From: Mesorhizobium amorphae
Lineage (GTDB): Bacteria; Pseudomonadota; Alphaproteobacteria; Rhizobiales; Rhizobiaceae
Assembly (NCBI RefSeq): GCF_014843845.1
Contig: NZ_JHQS01000011.1
Location: 62,001 to 126,000 of the forward strand
Direction of reading: 5' to 3'
DNA length: 64,000 nucleotides
Positions 18,303-25,382 of this stretch are shown here, piece by piece. Position 1 is the stretch's first letter, and each line of letters begins with the position of its first letter. The notes below the pieces were generated by a model that was not told where the DNA came from, made no database searches, and was given only the letters and a program-made list of their open reading frames with translations. A program made the translations under genes and the position numbers.

Positions 18303-19147
18303 AACTCTCGGTCTCCGTCGTCACGTTCCAGCAAGTCGATTACATCCGACAGGCCGTCGAAAGTACGCTTCGGCAGGAAACCCGTTTCCCCATCGAGGTC
18401 ATCGTTGGCGACGACGCCTCGACGGACGGCACGCTGGAGGTGCTCGAGGACATCCACGCCGGCGCGCCGGACCGCGTGAAGCTGCTGCGCGCCAAGTCGA
18501 ACTACGGCGACTTTGGCCTGTCGAATGTCATGGCAACGATCGACGCGGCTCAGGGCGAGTACGTCGCCTTTCTCGATGGCGATGACTATTGGACGGACCG
18601 GTTCAAACTGCAGAGGCAGGTCGAGTTCATGGATGCGCACCCGGAATGCGCGATTTCCGCCCACCGGGTCGAGCATGTCTGCGAAGACGGAACGCGCCAG
18701 CTTTCGGTCCGACCTGGTGTGGGCGATGCCGTCTATGACATCGACCGGTTGCTGAACGTCAACTTTACCCCCAAGAGCGCCACAATGGTTCGCAAAGCCG
18801 CGCTCGATGCGTTGCCGGGATGGTATCGAACGACGACTGTCGCCTCTGCCGCCTGGCTTTTGAATATCCTGACGGCGCGCGGCGGCAAAGTCGGCTTCAT
18901 CGACGACGTCATGGCGGCACATCGAATCCATCGCGACAGCGTGACGCTTGTCTACGGTACCAGACGCATGCTCGCCGACAAGCTCGCCGCATTCGAGATG
19001 TTACGCCCCTACCTTCCTCAGCAGGAAGAGGCTCTTCTGCGTGCTGAACGCCGGATCCGCCGCAGGCTGCGCATGCTGGACATCAGCCCGCACGGTTATG
19101 CCTTTCTTCAGTGGCTCTACAATCACGTCACTGCGCGGCGCGCCTAG
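18299..19147 (+). CDS. Family 2 glycosyltransferase
   Basis: The 282-aa protein begins directly with the GT-A fold (KLSVSVVTFQQVDYIRQAV). It has the nucleotide-binding GDDASTDGT at 37-45 and the metal-binding DGDDYW at 93-98. It transfers a sugar from an NDP-sugar donor onto a growing glycan at the cytoplasmic face. No membrane segments. Its ATG overlaps the flippase stop by four bases, so translation is coupled. Last gene of the glycan operon. Confidence 0.92.
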   Translation: MKLSVSVVTFQQVDYIRQAVESTLRQETRFPIEVIVGDDASTDGTLEVLEDIHAGAPDRVKLLRAKSNYGDFGLSNVMATIDAAQGEYVAFLDGDDYWTDRFKLQRQVEFMDAHPECAISAHRVEHVCEDGTRQLSVRPGVGDAVYDIDRLLNVNFTPKSATMVRKAALDALPGWYRTTTVASAAWLLNILTARGGKVGFIDDVMAAHRIHRDSVTLVYGTRRMLADKLAAFEMLRPYLPQQEEALLRAERRIRRRLRMLDISPHGYAFLQWLYNHVTARRA

Positions 19148-19286
19148 TCTAGGCGGTAGAGAGCAATCAGCCCCCGCCAGCCCCGCCAATCCGTCCTCCA
19201 AGCCCGCCCCCTAGGCTTTCGCCTCCAGCGCGCTATCTCCCCTTTGCTAGCCTTGTTTTCGCTGGTTGGAGATCGGGAGGTTTTTG

Positions 19287-19616
19287 ATGGATCGGCGATC
19301 ATTCTTGACGGCAATGTTTGGTGTTGCGGGGGCCGCGGCCCTTGCCAGCACGGTTCGACCACTCAATGCGGTGGCCGGGGTTCCGAATGTCGGGCCCGGC
19401 ATTCTCGATGAGCTCGACGCGCCGGATACGGAGCCTTTCGACGATGACGGAACGCAGGCGGATGTGGAGCCTGTCTATCATCGCCGCTGGCATCGCCGCC
19501 ATTATCGCCGCCGCAGGCGTCGCGTCTGGAGACGGTACTGCCGCAGCTATTGGCGCCATGGCTATCGGCGCAGGCGGTGCTATCGCCGACGTGTCTGGGT
19601 CTTCTACGGGTTCTAG
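19287..19616 (+). CDS. Small Tat-signal protein with Arg/Tyr/His-rich tail
   Basis: The 109-aa product begins MDRRSFLTAMFGVAGAAALA, a twin-arginine signal. A short acidic linker (DELDAPDTEPFDDD) follows, then about 45 residues made almost entirely of Arg, Tyr, His and Trp (for example RRWHRRHYRRRRRRVWRRY). The exported tail would be very basic and aromatic, likely to bind anionic envelope polymers or metal; no enzymatic motif is visible. GGGAGG seven bases before the ATG at 19287 decides the start over a TTG at 19266. Similar small exported Arg/His-rich proteins occur in rhizobia, function unknown to me. Strong hairpins follow. Confidence 0.78.
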   Translation: MDRRSFLTAMFGVAGAAALASTVRPLNAVAGVPNVGPGILDELDAPDTEPFDDDGTQADVEPVYHRRWHRRHYRRRRRRVWRRYCRSYWRHGYRRRRCYRRRVWVFYGF

Positions 19617-19622
19617 ATCCTT

Positions 19623-19651
19623 GTCCCATCCCGATTTGATCGGGATGGGAC
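19623..19651 (+). terminator. Perfect 12-bp hairpin after the Tat protein gene
   Basis: Arms at 19623-19634 and 19640-19651 are perfectly complementary (GTCCCATCCCGA on the left) with a five-base loop. It begins seven bases after the stop codon, so it is a likely transcription end or mRNA 3' stabiliser. No U-run follows directly, but a second hairpin with a T-run lies just beyond. Confidence 0.65.
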
Positions 19652-19661
19652 TCTCTCCCAG

Positions 19662-19700
19662 TGCTGGAGCATGATCTTTTTTTGGGATCATGCTCCAGCA
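19662..19700. repeat. Palindromic repeat with 15-bp arms (AGCATGATC family)
   Basis: Arms at 19662-19676 and 19686-19700 are perfectly complementary around a T-rich nine-base loop. The core GAGCATGATC ... GATCATGCTC is the hallmark of a repeat family found widely between genes in Mesorhizobium and relatives; this is a short version. It may also work as a terminator because of the T-run inside it. Confidence 0.65.
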
Positions 19701-19829
19701 ACCGGCTGTGTCGAAACCTCCGGCCGTCGAGCTTGGGCCAGGGCCCCGGAGGGCTGTAGCCTGTCAGTTGGGAACCTTGCGCCGCGGCTCGCCGTTGACC
19801 TCAGAAGCCCTTCAGCAAAGGAGACAACA

Positions 19830-20180
19830 ATGGCCGACGACCCGAACGAAACCACGGCACCGAGAATGACGCAGCGCGAAGCTCAGGAAGCCCTGGAAAA
19901 GCAGGTCGCGCAGCTGAAGCGCGAGATCAGCAAGATCAACCGGACGCTGGCCGAGCGGGCCGAAGAGGCGGTCGAGGAAGCCAATGGCTGGTATGACAAC
20001 GCCGCCGATCGCGCTTCCCGCACCGCGCAGGCGCTGCGCAGCAGGGCACAGTCGGTGACGGGTGTCGTCCACGACAATCCGGGCACCGTGTCGTCCGCCT
20101 TCATCCTGGGTGGTGTGGCGGGCCTTCTGCTGGGTCTGGCGCTTAGCGCCAGCGAGCCGCGCCGGGAGCGCTGGTTCTAG
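19830..20180 (+). CDS. ElaB/YqjD/DUF883-like membrane-anchored protein
   Basis: The 116-aa protein has a hydrophilic alpha-helical coiled-coil body (EAQEALEKQVAQLKREISKINRTL) and a single C-terminal hydrophobic segment (SSAFILGGVAGLLLGLALSA) ending in a short basic tail. This is the plan of the ElaB/YqjD family, tail-anchored inner-membrane proteins, some of which bind ribosomes in stationary phase. The start is set by AAAGGAG about seven bases before the ATG. It is monocistronic and convergent with the kinase gene downstream. Confidence 0.75.
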   Translation: MADDPNETTAPRMTQREAQEALEKQVAQLKREISKINRTLAERAEEAVEEANGWYDNAADRASRTAQALRSRAQSVTGVVHDNPGTVSSAFILGGVAGLLLGLALSASEPRRERWF

Positions 20181-20181
20181 C

Positions 20182-20228
20182 GTCTGTCGGTATTCAGGTG
20201 ATGCCGGCCTGACCTGAATCTCAACAGA
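20182..20228. terminator. Imperfect hairpin between convergent genes
   Basis: Outer arms GTCTGT/ACAGAC and inner arms ATTCAGGT/ACCTGAAT pair across 20182-20228. It sits between the ends of two convergent genes and so could end both transcripts. The right half (GGCCTGACCTGAATCTC) is shared with the palindromic element at 21791-21924, so it is probably a degenerate member of the same dispersed repeat family. Confidence 0.55.
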
Positions 20229-20240
20229 CCCTCGTGCAGC

Positions 20241-21719
20241 CTACGACGGAAGCGTCGTGCGCAGCCACGCTGTGATGGCGTCGAAATCGATGGGTTGCGT
20301 CGTGTCGACGTCGAAGAGCGGGCCGCGGCGCAGCGGCTCGGCACGTTTGGCCAGCTCGATCAGTTCTGGGATGTAGGCAGCACCCGGATGGCCGGGGAGG
20401 CGCTGGTCGAGGCGGACGCGATAGCGTTCGGCCAGGATATCACCCGGCGCATGACACCATATCTCGGCGGTCTTAACGACGCCGGCCCGCTTGAGATGAT
20501 CCTCGAGCACCTGGCGCGGCTGGAAGCCGAACCAGGCATCGACGACAAAAATGCTGCCGGCCGGTGCCTCGCCGACGAGCGACCAGATGGCCGCGTAGCT
20601 GGCGCGGCCGAGCGTGCGGTTGAATTCACGGTCGCCGCCGCCGAGCCCTTCCAGGAACGGGTTCTTGATCGTGTCCAGCGCCAGCAACGGCCAGCCCATG
20701 CGCTTGGCAATGCCGCGCGAGACCGTGCTTTTGCCTGAGGCGGGGATCCCGTTGACGAGCACGGCGCGCCGGTTAGGCACGGCAGAGCGGCCACGGCTCG
20801 GCAGGGCGGGTGGCTGAGGTAAGGGCGACGCGTGGGGAGCTGTCGTCTCGGCCGCAAGCGCCTGCAGGCCGGCGCCGATGACACCGGCATCGTCGCCGAG
20901 CAGGGCCGGCTGCACCGGGGCCTGGTACCAGGGCGCGAGAGCCGGCGCGTTGGCGAGCGCCCTGTGTGCCGCGCCGCCCAGTCCGCCGCCGAGCAGAACC
21001 AGGTCCGGGTTGAACATGGCGACCGCCGTGTCGATCGCGGCGCGCAGCGGCCTTGCCCAGGCGTCCAGTATGCCGCGCGCCAGCGCGTCGCCGGCAGCGT
21101 CGCGGGCAAAGAGCTGATCGATCGTGATCTCCGGGCCGAGACCGGCGCTGATAATGTGGCGGCCAAGCGCCGTGCCCGAGCTGGTGGTTTCGACGCAGCC
21201 GCGCCGGCCGCATTTGCAGATCTCGCCGTTGACGTCGACGGCGATATGGCCGAGTTGCCCGGCCGTCGCCTTGCCGCGCACGATGCGCCTCGCTTCCGCG
21301 ACCGCGCCGCCGATGCCGGTGCCGATGGTGAACATGACGATGTTGTCGTGGCCGACGGCGCCACCCCGGGCCATTTCGGCTGTCAGCGCCATGTTGCAGT
21401 CATTGTCGATGATGACGGGCTTGCCGGTCATGCTTTCCAGCCGCTGCGCCAAGGCGACCGAGGCGAGGTCGACATAGCCGCCCGAGAGCACGGTGCCGCG
21501 CCGCGCGTCGACGCGGCCGGGAACGCCGATGCCGATCGCCGCCACTTCCGGCGTATCGAGCTGGTGCACCATGTCGGCGATGCGGCCGAGCACCAGCTCC
21601 GGGTCGGGCGCGCTTTTCTCCGAAATGCGCTTGAGGATTTCACCCGTGGCGGAGATGCGGGCGGCCCGCAGATTGGTGCCGCCGATATCGATCCCTATGG
21701 CCATCGATTTCTGTCGCAT
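20241..21719 (-). CDS. Fused ROK sugar kinase and P-loop kinase
   Basis: The 492-aa protein has two kinase modules. Residues 1-290 are a ROK-family sugar kinase: GIDIGGTN at 9-16, catalytic D107 in IIDND, GTGIGGAV at 133-140, and the zinc motif with H158, C168, C170 and C175. After a Pro/Ala/Ser linker (about 291-316), residues 317-492 form a P-loop nucleoside-triphosphate domain with Walker A GIPASGKS at 324-331, like small-molecule kinases of the AAA_33/gluconate-kinase group. ROK kinases usually end near residue 300, so the second domain is an addition. Encoded downstream of a LacD-like aldolase on the same strand. Two successive phosphorylations of a sugar are an attractive inference; the substrate is unknown. 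Confidence 0.88.
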   Translation of the reverse strand: MRQKSMAIGIDIGGTNLRAARISATGEILKRISEKSAPDPELVLGRIADMVHQLDTPEVAAIGIGVPGRVDARRGTVLSGGYVDLASVALAQRLESMTGKPVIIDNDCNMALTAEMARGGAVGHDNIVMFTIGTGIGGAVAEARRIVRGKATAGQLGHIAVDVNGEICKCGRRGCVETTSSGTALGRHIISAGLGPEITIDQLFARDAAGDALARGILDAWARPLRAAIDTAVAMFNPDLVLLGGGLGGAAHRALANAPALAPWYQAPVQPALLGDDAGVIGAGLQALAAETTAPHASPLPQPPALPSRGRSAVPNRRAVLVNGIPASGKSTVSRGIAKRMGWPLLALDTIKNPFLEGLGGGDREFNRTLGRASYAAIWSLVGEAPAGSIFVVDAWFGFQPRQVLEDHLKRAGVVKTAEIWCHAPGDILAERYRVRLDQRLPGHPGAAYIPELIELAKRAEPLRRGPLFDVDTTQPIDFDAITAWLRTTLPS

Positions 21720-21790
21720 GACGTCTCGTGCTTGTCTGTCGCCGACAGTCCTTTGGGAACCGGAACTCAGTTTCGCTGGAGCTCCAAGAT

Positions 21791-21924
21791 GTGTCGAGAT
21801 TCAGGTCAGGCCGGGTCGAAAATGGTGGATTCCGAGAACCGGAGCGGAGCGTACTCAAAGTACGTGAGCACCGGAAGCGCAGGAAACCGTCATTCGCAGG
21901 CCGGCCTGACCTGAATCTCGACAC
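21791..21924. repeat. 134-bp palindromic element with perfect 24-bp terminal inverted repeats
   Basis: Left arm 21791-21814 and right arm 21901-21924 are exact reverse complements over 24 bp. The 86-bp interior carries a smaller palindrome (CGTACT/AGTACG). It lies between the aldolase and kinase genes of one transcription unit and ends four bases before the aldolase stop codon. Parts of the arm recur at 20191-20228 and 49591-49625. It looks like a rhizobial intergenic palindromic repeat, possibly a non-autonomous mobile element, and would form a long hairpin in the aldolase-kinase mRNA. Confidence 0.8.
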
Positions 21925-21927
21925 AGC

Positions 21928-22833
21928 TTAAGCGGCTTTGCGCCGGTAATTGCCAATCACCGCCTGGATCTCGCGCAATCTCGACACCGCAATGGTCTTC
22001 AGCTTCTCGCGCTGGACGTCACGGTCGAGCGAGATGCAGTCCTTCCACAGCGAGCGGCCGGCGATGACGCCCGACGCACCGTTCATCATGGCGATCTCGA
22101 CCTGGCCGAGGAAGGTCGAATGGTTGACGCCCGCAGACAGCACCGCCCATGGCACGTCGCCGGCCAATTTGGTGATCCTGGCGCAGGCTTCCGGCGTGCC
22201 GGGATAAGGAAGCTTGAGCACCTTGGCCCCGCACTGCAGCGAAATGCGCGTGCCCTCTTCGATCAGCGAGGGGATCCTGGCGGTGTAGTCTTCGACGCTT
22301 TCGCCCTCGAGCTGATAGGTGAGGAATTCGACGACGAGCAGCAGGTCCTCCTGCGCGAAGTCGGCGATGCACTCTCTGAGGATGGCGATGTTGTGCTCGT
22401 TGGCTTCGGGCTTGTCGGCCCTGAGATACACCATGATCTTGCCGCCGGTGCCGCCAAGCTCGCGCACGCGGCGCGCATTGATGCCGGGCACGAGGCGCGA
22501 CAGGCGGTAGCCGTCGGGCGAGACGTCGAAGCCCGAGGCGTCGAGGCCGATGAGCAGCGCCGTGTCGCGGTTCAGCACGCCTTCGTCGACGACGCGCGGC
22601 ACCGCGCAGAGCGGATCGAGCAGCACGCAGGAGGCCTCGCTGGCGAGGTAGCGCGTGATGTCGGCCTTGGTGTCGCCCAGCATGTCATTGGTGATCCTGG
22701 CCTGCTCTTCGGGATCCGAGGCCAGCAAGGTGCGCATGCCGCCACGCTGGTCGCAGGCAATGGCCATCATCGCCCCGTCCCTGCCGCATATCTGCTGGTA
22801 GCCGCGCAGCTCCGCGGTGGTCATCCTGGTCAT
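21928..22833 (-). CDS. LacD-like class I aldolase (tagatose-1,6-bisphosphate aldolase family)
   Basis: The 301-aa protein matches the LacD/class I aldolase barrel. It has IACDQRGGM near residues 25-33 and the probable Schiff-base lysine K207 in AKVLKLPYPG. VEFLTYQLEGES and a C-terminal ASGVIAGRSLWKD phosphate-binding loop are also visible. It should split a ketohexose bisphosphate (tagatose-1,6-bisphosphate or an analogue) to dihydroxyacetone phosphate and an aldehyde. The frame opens with a TTG at 22887; the ATG at 22833 fits the family start better, with an alternative nine bases further in. It is divergent from the SorC regulator and upstream of the fused kinase. Confidence 0.82.
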   Translation of the reverse strand: MTRMTTAELRGYQQICGRDGAMMAIACDQRGGMRTLLASDPEEQARITNDMLGDTKADITRYLASEASCVLLDPLCAVPRVVDEGVLNRDTALLIGLDASGFDVSPDGYRLSRLVPGINARRVRELGGTGGKIMVYLRADKPEANEHNIAILRECIADFAQEDLLLVVEFLTYQLEGESVEDYTARIPSLIEEGTRISLQCGAKVLKLPYPGTPEACARITKLAGDVPWAVLSAGVNHSTFLGQVEIAMMNGASGVIAGRSLWKDCISLDRDVQREKLKTIAVSRLREIQAVIGNYRRKAA

Positions 22834-22935
22834 GGTCTTTTTGTCCGATCCTGGCGCCCTCGGGACGCGATATGGAAGCGAGCCCAAGTTGCGGCTTTGC
22901 CAAATTTGGGCGATAACTCCCGTGGTCGGCAGGTC

Positions 22936-22952
22936 TGTAACACATTGCTGAA
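22936..22952 (-). promoter_or_regulatory. Putative SorC-type operator, copy 1
   Basis: The minus strand here reads TTCAGCAATGTGTTACA. It matches 24051-24067 (TTCAGCAAAGTGTTACA) at 16 of 17 positions. It lies in the divergent region between the aldolase and the SorC regulator, next to the regulator's ribosome-binding site, which suits autoregulation. Assignment to the SorC protein is inferred from position. Confidence 0.6.
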
Positions 22953-23006
22953 AGGAATTGCAAGCTGTCTGTTCCTCCCATCCAGGATGCGACCGCGTCG
23001 CGCACG

Positions 23007-23912
23007 ATGCTGCATACGGTCGCCAAGCTGCACTACGAGGCGGAGATGTCGCAGGTCGATATCGCGCGGCGGCTGGGAGTCTCGACCGCCACCATTTCGC
23101 GCCTGCTGCAGCGGGCGCGAGCGGAGGGCATCGTGCGCATCGAGGTGCTCGACATCGTCACGCCCGAAGCTGTCACCGCGCAGCTGATCGAGGGGCTGGG
23201 GCTGCGCGACGCCGCCGTCGTCGAGACGCCGGCGGCGGGCGTGCTGACGGCGCTGGCAGCACCGCTCGGCGGCCTGCTCAGGCAAGCGGAACTTTCGGCC
23301 GGCTCTGTTGTGGCCATCGGCTGGGGGCGCGCCATCCGTGAGGTGATCCGCGCCGGCCTGCCGCGCATTCCCGGCGTGCTCACCGTCGCCGCCACCGGCG
23401 GCATGCAGCAGCAGGCGGCGCATTTCCAGATCAACGAGTTCGTGCGGCTCGCCGCCGAGGAGTTCGGCGGCACGCCGCATTTCATCCATGCGCCCTACCT
23501 GCCGTCGACCGAATTGCGCGATGTCTTCCTTGGCGATGCGGCGATCAGCGACAGCGTGGCCCTCTGGGACCGGACCGATGTGGCGGTCGTCGGCGTCGGC
23601 CTGCCGCATGCCATCAACCCGCCGGAGGCAAGTGCGGCGACGCTGAGCGAGCAGGCGCTGTTCCAGGCGGCCGGAGACGTCCTTCGCCACTATTTCGATG
23701 CCGAAGGCACGCTGATCTCGTGGGAAGGGGAAAGCCGGATGATCGCCATGTCGCCGGCCCAGCTGCGCGCCATTCCGCTGGTGATCGGCGTTGCCGCCGG
23801 GCCGGAGAAAGCGACGGCCATTGTTGGCGCCGCGCGTGCCAAGCTGATCAATGCTCTCGTCACCGACACCAAGACGGCGCAGGCCATCCTCGAGGTGCTG
23901 TTGCCGCGATAG
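23007..23912 (+). CDS. SorC/DeoR-family sugar-binding transcriptional regulator
   Basis: The product (301 aa from the ATG) starts with a helix-turn-helix (SQVDIARRLGVSTATISRLLQRAR). A SorC-type sugar-phosphate-binding domain follows (VVAIGWGRAIREVI, TVAATGGMQ, VVGVGLPHA, GVAAGPEKATAIVGAARAKLINALVTD). Such regulators usually respond to a phosphorylated sugar made by the pathway they control. The ATG at 23007 has no ribosome-binding site. A CTG at 22965 is eight bases after AAAGGA and would restore a more complete N-terminus, so translation may start there. Matching 17-bp sites precede this gene and the importer. Confidence 0.88.
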   Translation: MLHTVAKLHYEAEMSQVDIARRLGVSTATISRLLQRARAEGIVRIEVLDIVTPEAVTAQLIEGLGLRDAAVVETPAAGVLTALAAPLGGLLRQAELSAGSVVAIGWGRAIREVIRAGLPRIPGVLTVAATGGMQQQAAHFQINEFVRLAAEEFGGTPHFIHAPYLPSTELRDVFLGDAAISDSVALWDRTDVAVVGVGLPHAINPPEASAATLSEQALFQAAGDVLRHYFDAEGTLISWEGESRMIAMSPAQLRAIPLVIGVAAGPEKATAIVGAARAKLINALVTDTKTAQAILEVLLPR

Positions 23913-24311
23913 CGCCCGCGAAAATCACCCGTTGTGCCGTAGACGGGTTGGGACGATAGTCGCCCAGGCGGGGCTCTGCGGAGCAGACAGATGGTGTCCG
24001 ATCTGGAAATCGCGGCGGCTTGGCCCGCCAAAGAGCCGCTTGCAATTTATTTCAGCAAAGTGTTACAACTCTGCGAACCCGGTGCGAATGCGTGCCGGGC
24101 GGCGCGGTTTTGTCGACCTTGCGGAGGCAGGGAACGAGACTGCTGACATCACAATGGCCGGTTTCGACTGGCTGGACTGACGACAGGGGCGCTTGGGAGG
24201 AAAGCCGCCCGCAACAGCCAGGCAGGTGAAATCCGTTTTCTGGTCACGATCCGAGATCGACGACCATTCCAGTGTCCACTGCATATCTGCCAACACCATG
24301 AGGAGGAATTC
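23913..24311. other. 399-bp promoter region of the sugar importer operon
   Basis: No gene. It contains the second operator copy (24051-24067) about 245 bp before the binding-protein start, leaving room for a long 5' untranslated region. The right end holds a strong ribosome-binding site (GAGGAGG). I cannot place the promoter with confidence. Confidence 0.5.
24051..24067 (+). promoter_or_regulatory. Putative SorC-type operator, copy 2
   Basis: TTCAGCAAAGTGTTACA, matching the site at 22936-22952 on the opposite strand with one mismatch. It lies upstream of the importer operon and links it to the same regulator as the aldolase/kinase genes. Confidence 0.6.
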
Positions 24312-25292
24312 ATGAAGAAGATCGTTGCCGCGCTCGCGGCGCTCGCCATCTCGGCATCGGCGCTGATCGCGCCTGCGTCGGCGCAGGACAAGAAGTACAC
24401 CATTGCGCTCATTCCCGGCCTGACCACCGACGGTTTCTACATCACCATGCGCAAGGGCGCCCAGGCGGCCGCCGATGCGCTCGGCGTCAACCTGGTCTTC
24501 CAGGGCGCGCCGGACTTCAACCCGGTAACGCAGGTTCCCGTGCTTGACGCGGTCATCGCCAAGAAGCCGGACGCGATCCTGATCGCGCCGACCGACAAGG
24601 TCCAGCTGGTCGAGCCGCTGCGCAAGGCCAGCGATGCCGGCATCCCGGTGATCACCGTCGACACCTTCATCGGCAGCGGCGTCTACCAGACCAGCGCCGG
24701 CGACGCGGATTTCCCGCTGTCCTACATCGCGTCGGACAATATCCTCGGCGGCGAGATCGCCGCGCGGGCACTGGCCACCGCCATCGGCGACAAGGGCAAG
24801 GTCTACGTTTCAAACGTGAAACCTGGCATTTCGACCACCGACCAGCGTGAAGAGGGCTTCAAGAAAGAGATGGCGGCCAACCATCCCGGCATCACCGTGC
24901 TCGAAACGCAGTTCAACGACAACGACGCCAATAAGGCCGCCTCGCAGCTGCAGGCCGTGTTTGCGCGCAATCCCGATCTCGTCGGCGTGTTCGGCGCCAA
25001 CCTGTTCTCCGCGCTCGGCGCGGCCAATGGCGTCCAGCAAGCTGGGCAGACCGGCACAGTCAAGGTCGTGGCGTTCGACGCGCCGACCAGCATCGTCGAC
25101 AACATCAACACGGGCCTGGTCGACGTTGCGATTGCCCAGCATCCCGCCGAGATCGGCTATTTTGGGGTCGTGTCAGCCTATGCCCACCTGACCGGCAATT
25201 CGATCCCGGTTGCGATCGGCACCGGCTTCACGATCATGGACAAGTCCAACATCGCCGACCCGAACATCTCGAAGTATCTTTATTCCGAATAA
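24312..25292 (+). CDS. Sugar ABC transporter periplasmic binding protein (ribose type)
   Basis: The 326-aa protein has a Sec signal peptide (KKIVAALAALAISASALIAPASA, cleavage near ASA-QD). The fold is a type I periplasmic binding protein: TIALIPGLTTDGFYITMRKG, DAILIAPTDKVQLVEPLRKA, GIPVITVDT, KVVAFDAPTSIVDNINTG. It delivers a monosaccharide to the permease encoded next. First gene of a three-gene operon, with a hairpin after its stop that may let it be made in excess. The ligand is unknown; the linked aldolase and kinase suggest a ketohexose or related sugar. Confidence 0.9.
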   Translation: MKKIVAALAALAISASALIAPASAQDKKYTIALIPGLTTDGFYITMRKGAQAAADALGVNLVFQGAPDFNPVTQVPVLDAVIAKKPDAILIAPTDKVQLVEPLRKASDAGIPVITVDTFIGSGVYQTSAGDADFPLSYIASDNILGGEIAARALATAIGDKGKVYVSNVKPGISTTDQREEGFKKEMAANHPGITVLETQFNDNDANKAASQLQAVFARNPDLVGVFGANLFSALGAANGVQQAGQTGTVKVVAFDAPTSIVDNINTGLVDVAIAQHPAEIGYFGVVSAYAHLTGNSIPVAIGTGFTIMDKSNIADPNISKYLYSE

Positions 25293-25305
25293 GTCCAGTC
25301 AGCCA

Positions 25306-25335
25306 GGTCTCCTTCCGGCGCGCCGGGAGGGGACC
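25306..25335 (+). terminator. Intra-operon hairpin after the binding-protein gene
   Basis: A 15-bp stem-loop potential (25306-25320 against 25321-25335, two G-U type positions) lies 14 bases after the stop and before the permease gene. Such hairpins commonly protect the binding-protein mRNA or partly stop transcription so that less permease is made. Confidence 0.55.
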
Positions 25336-25382
25336 TGCGCCCTGGACCCTGCTTTAGGCGGCGCCGCGGATCGGAACCATTC

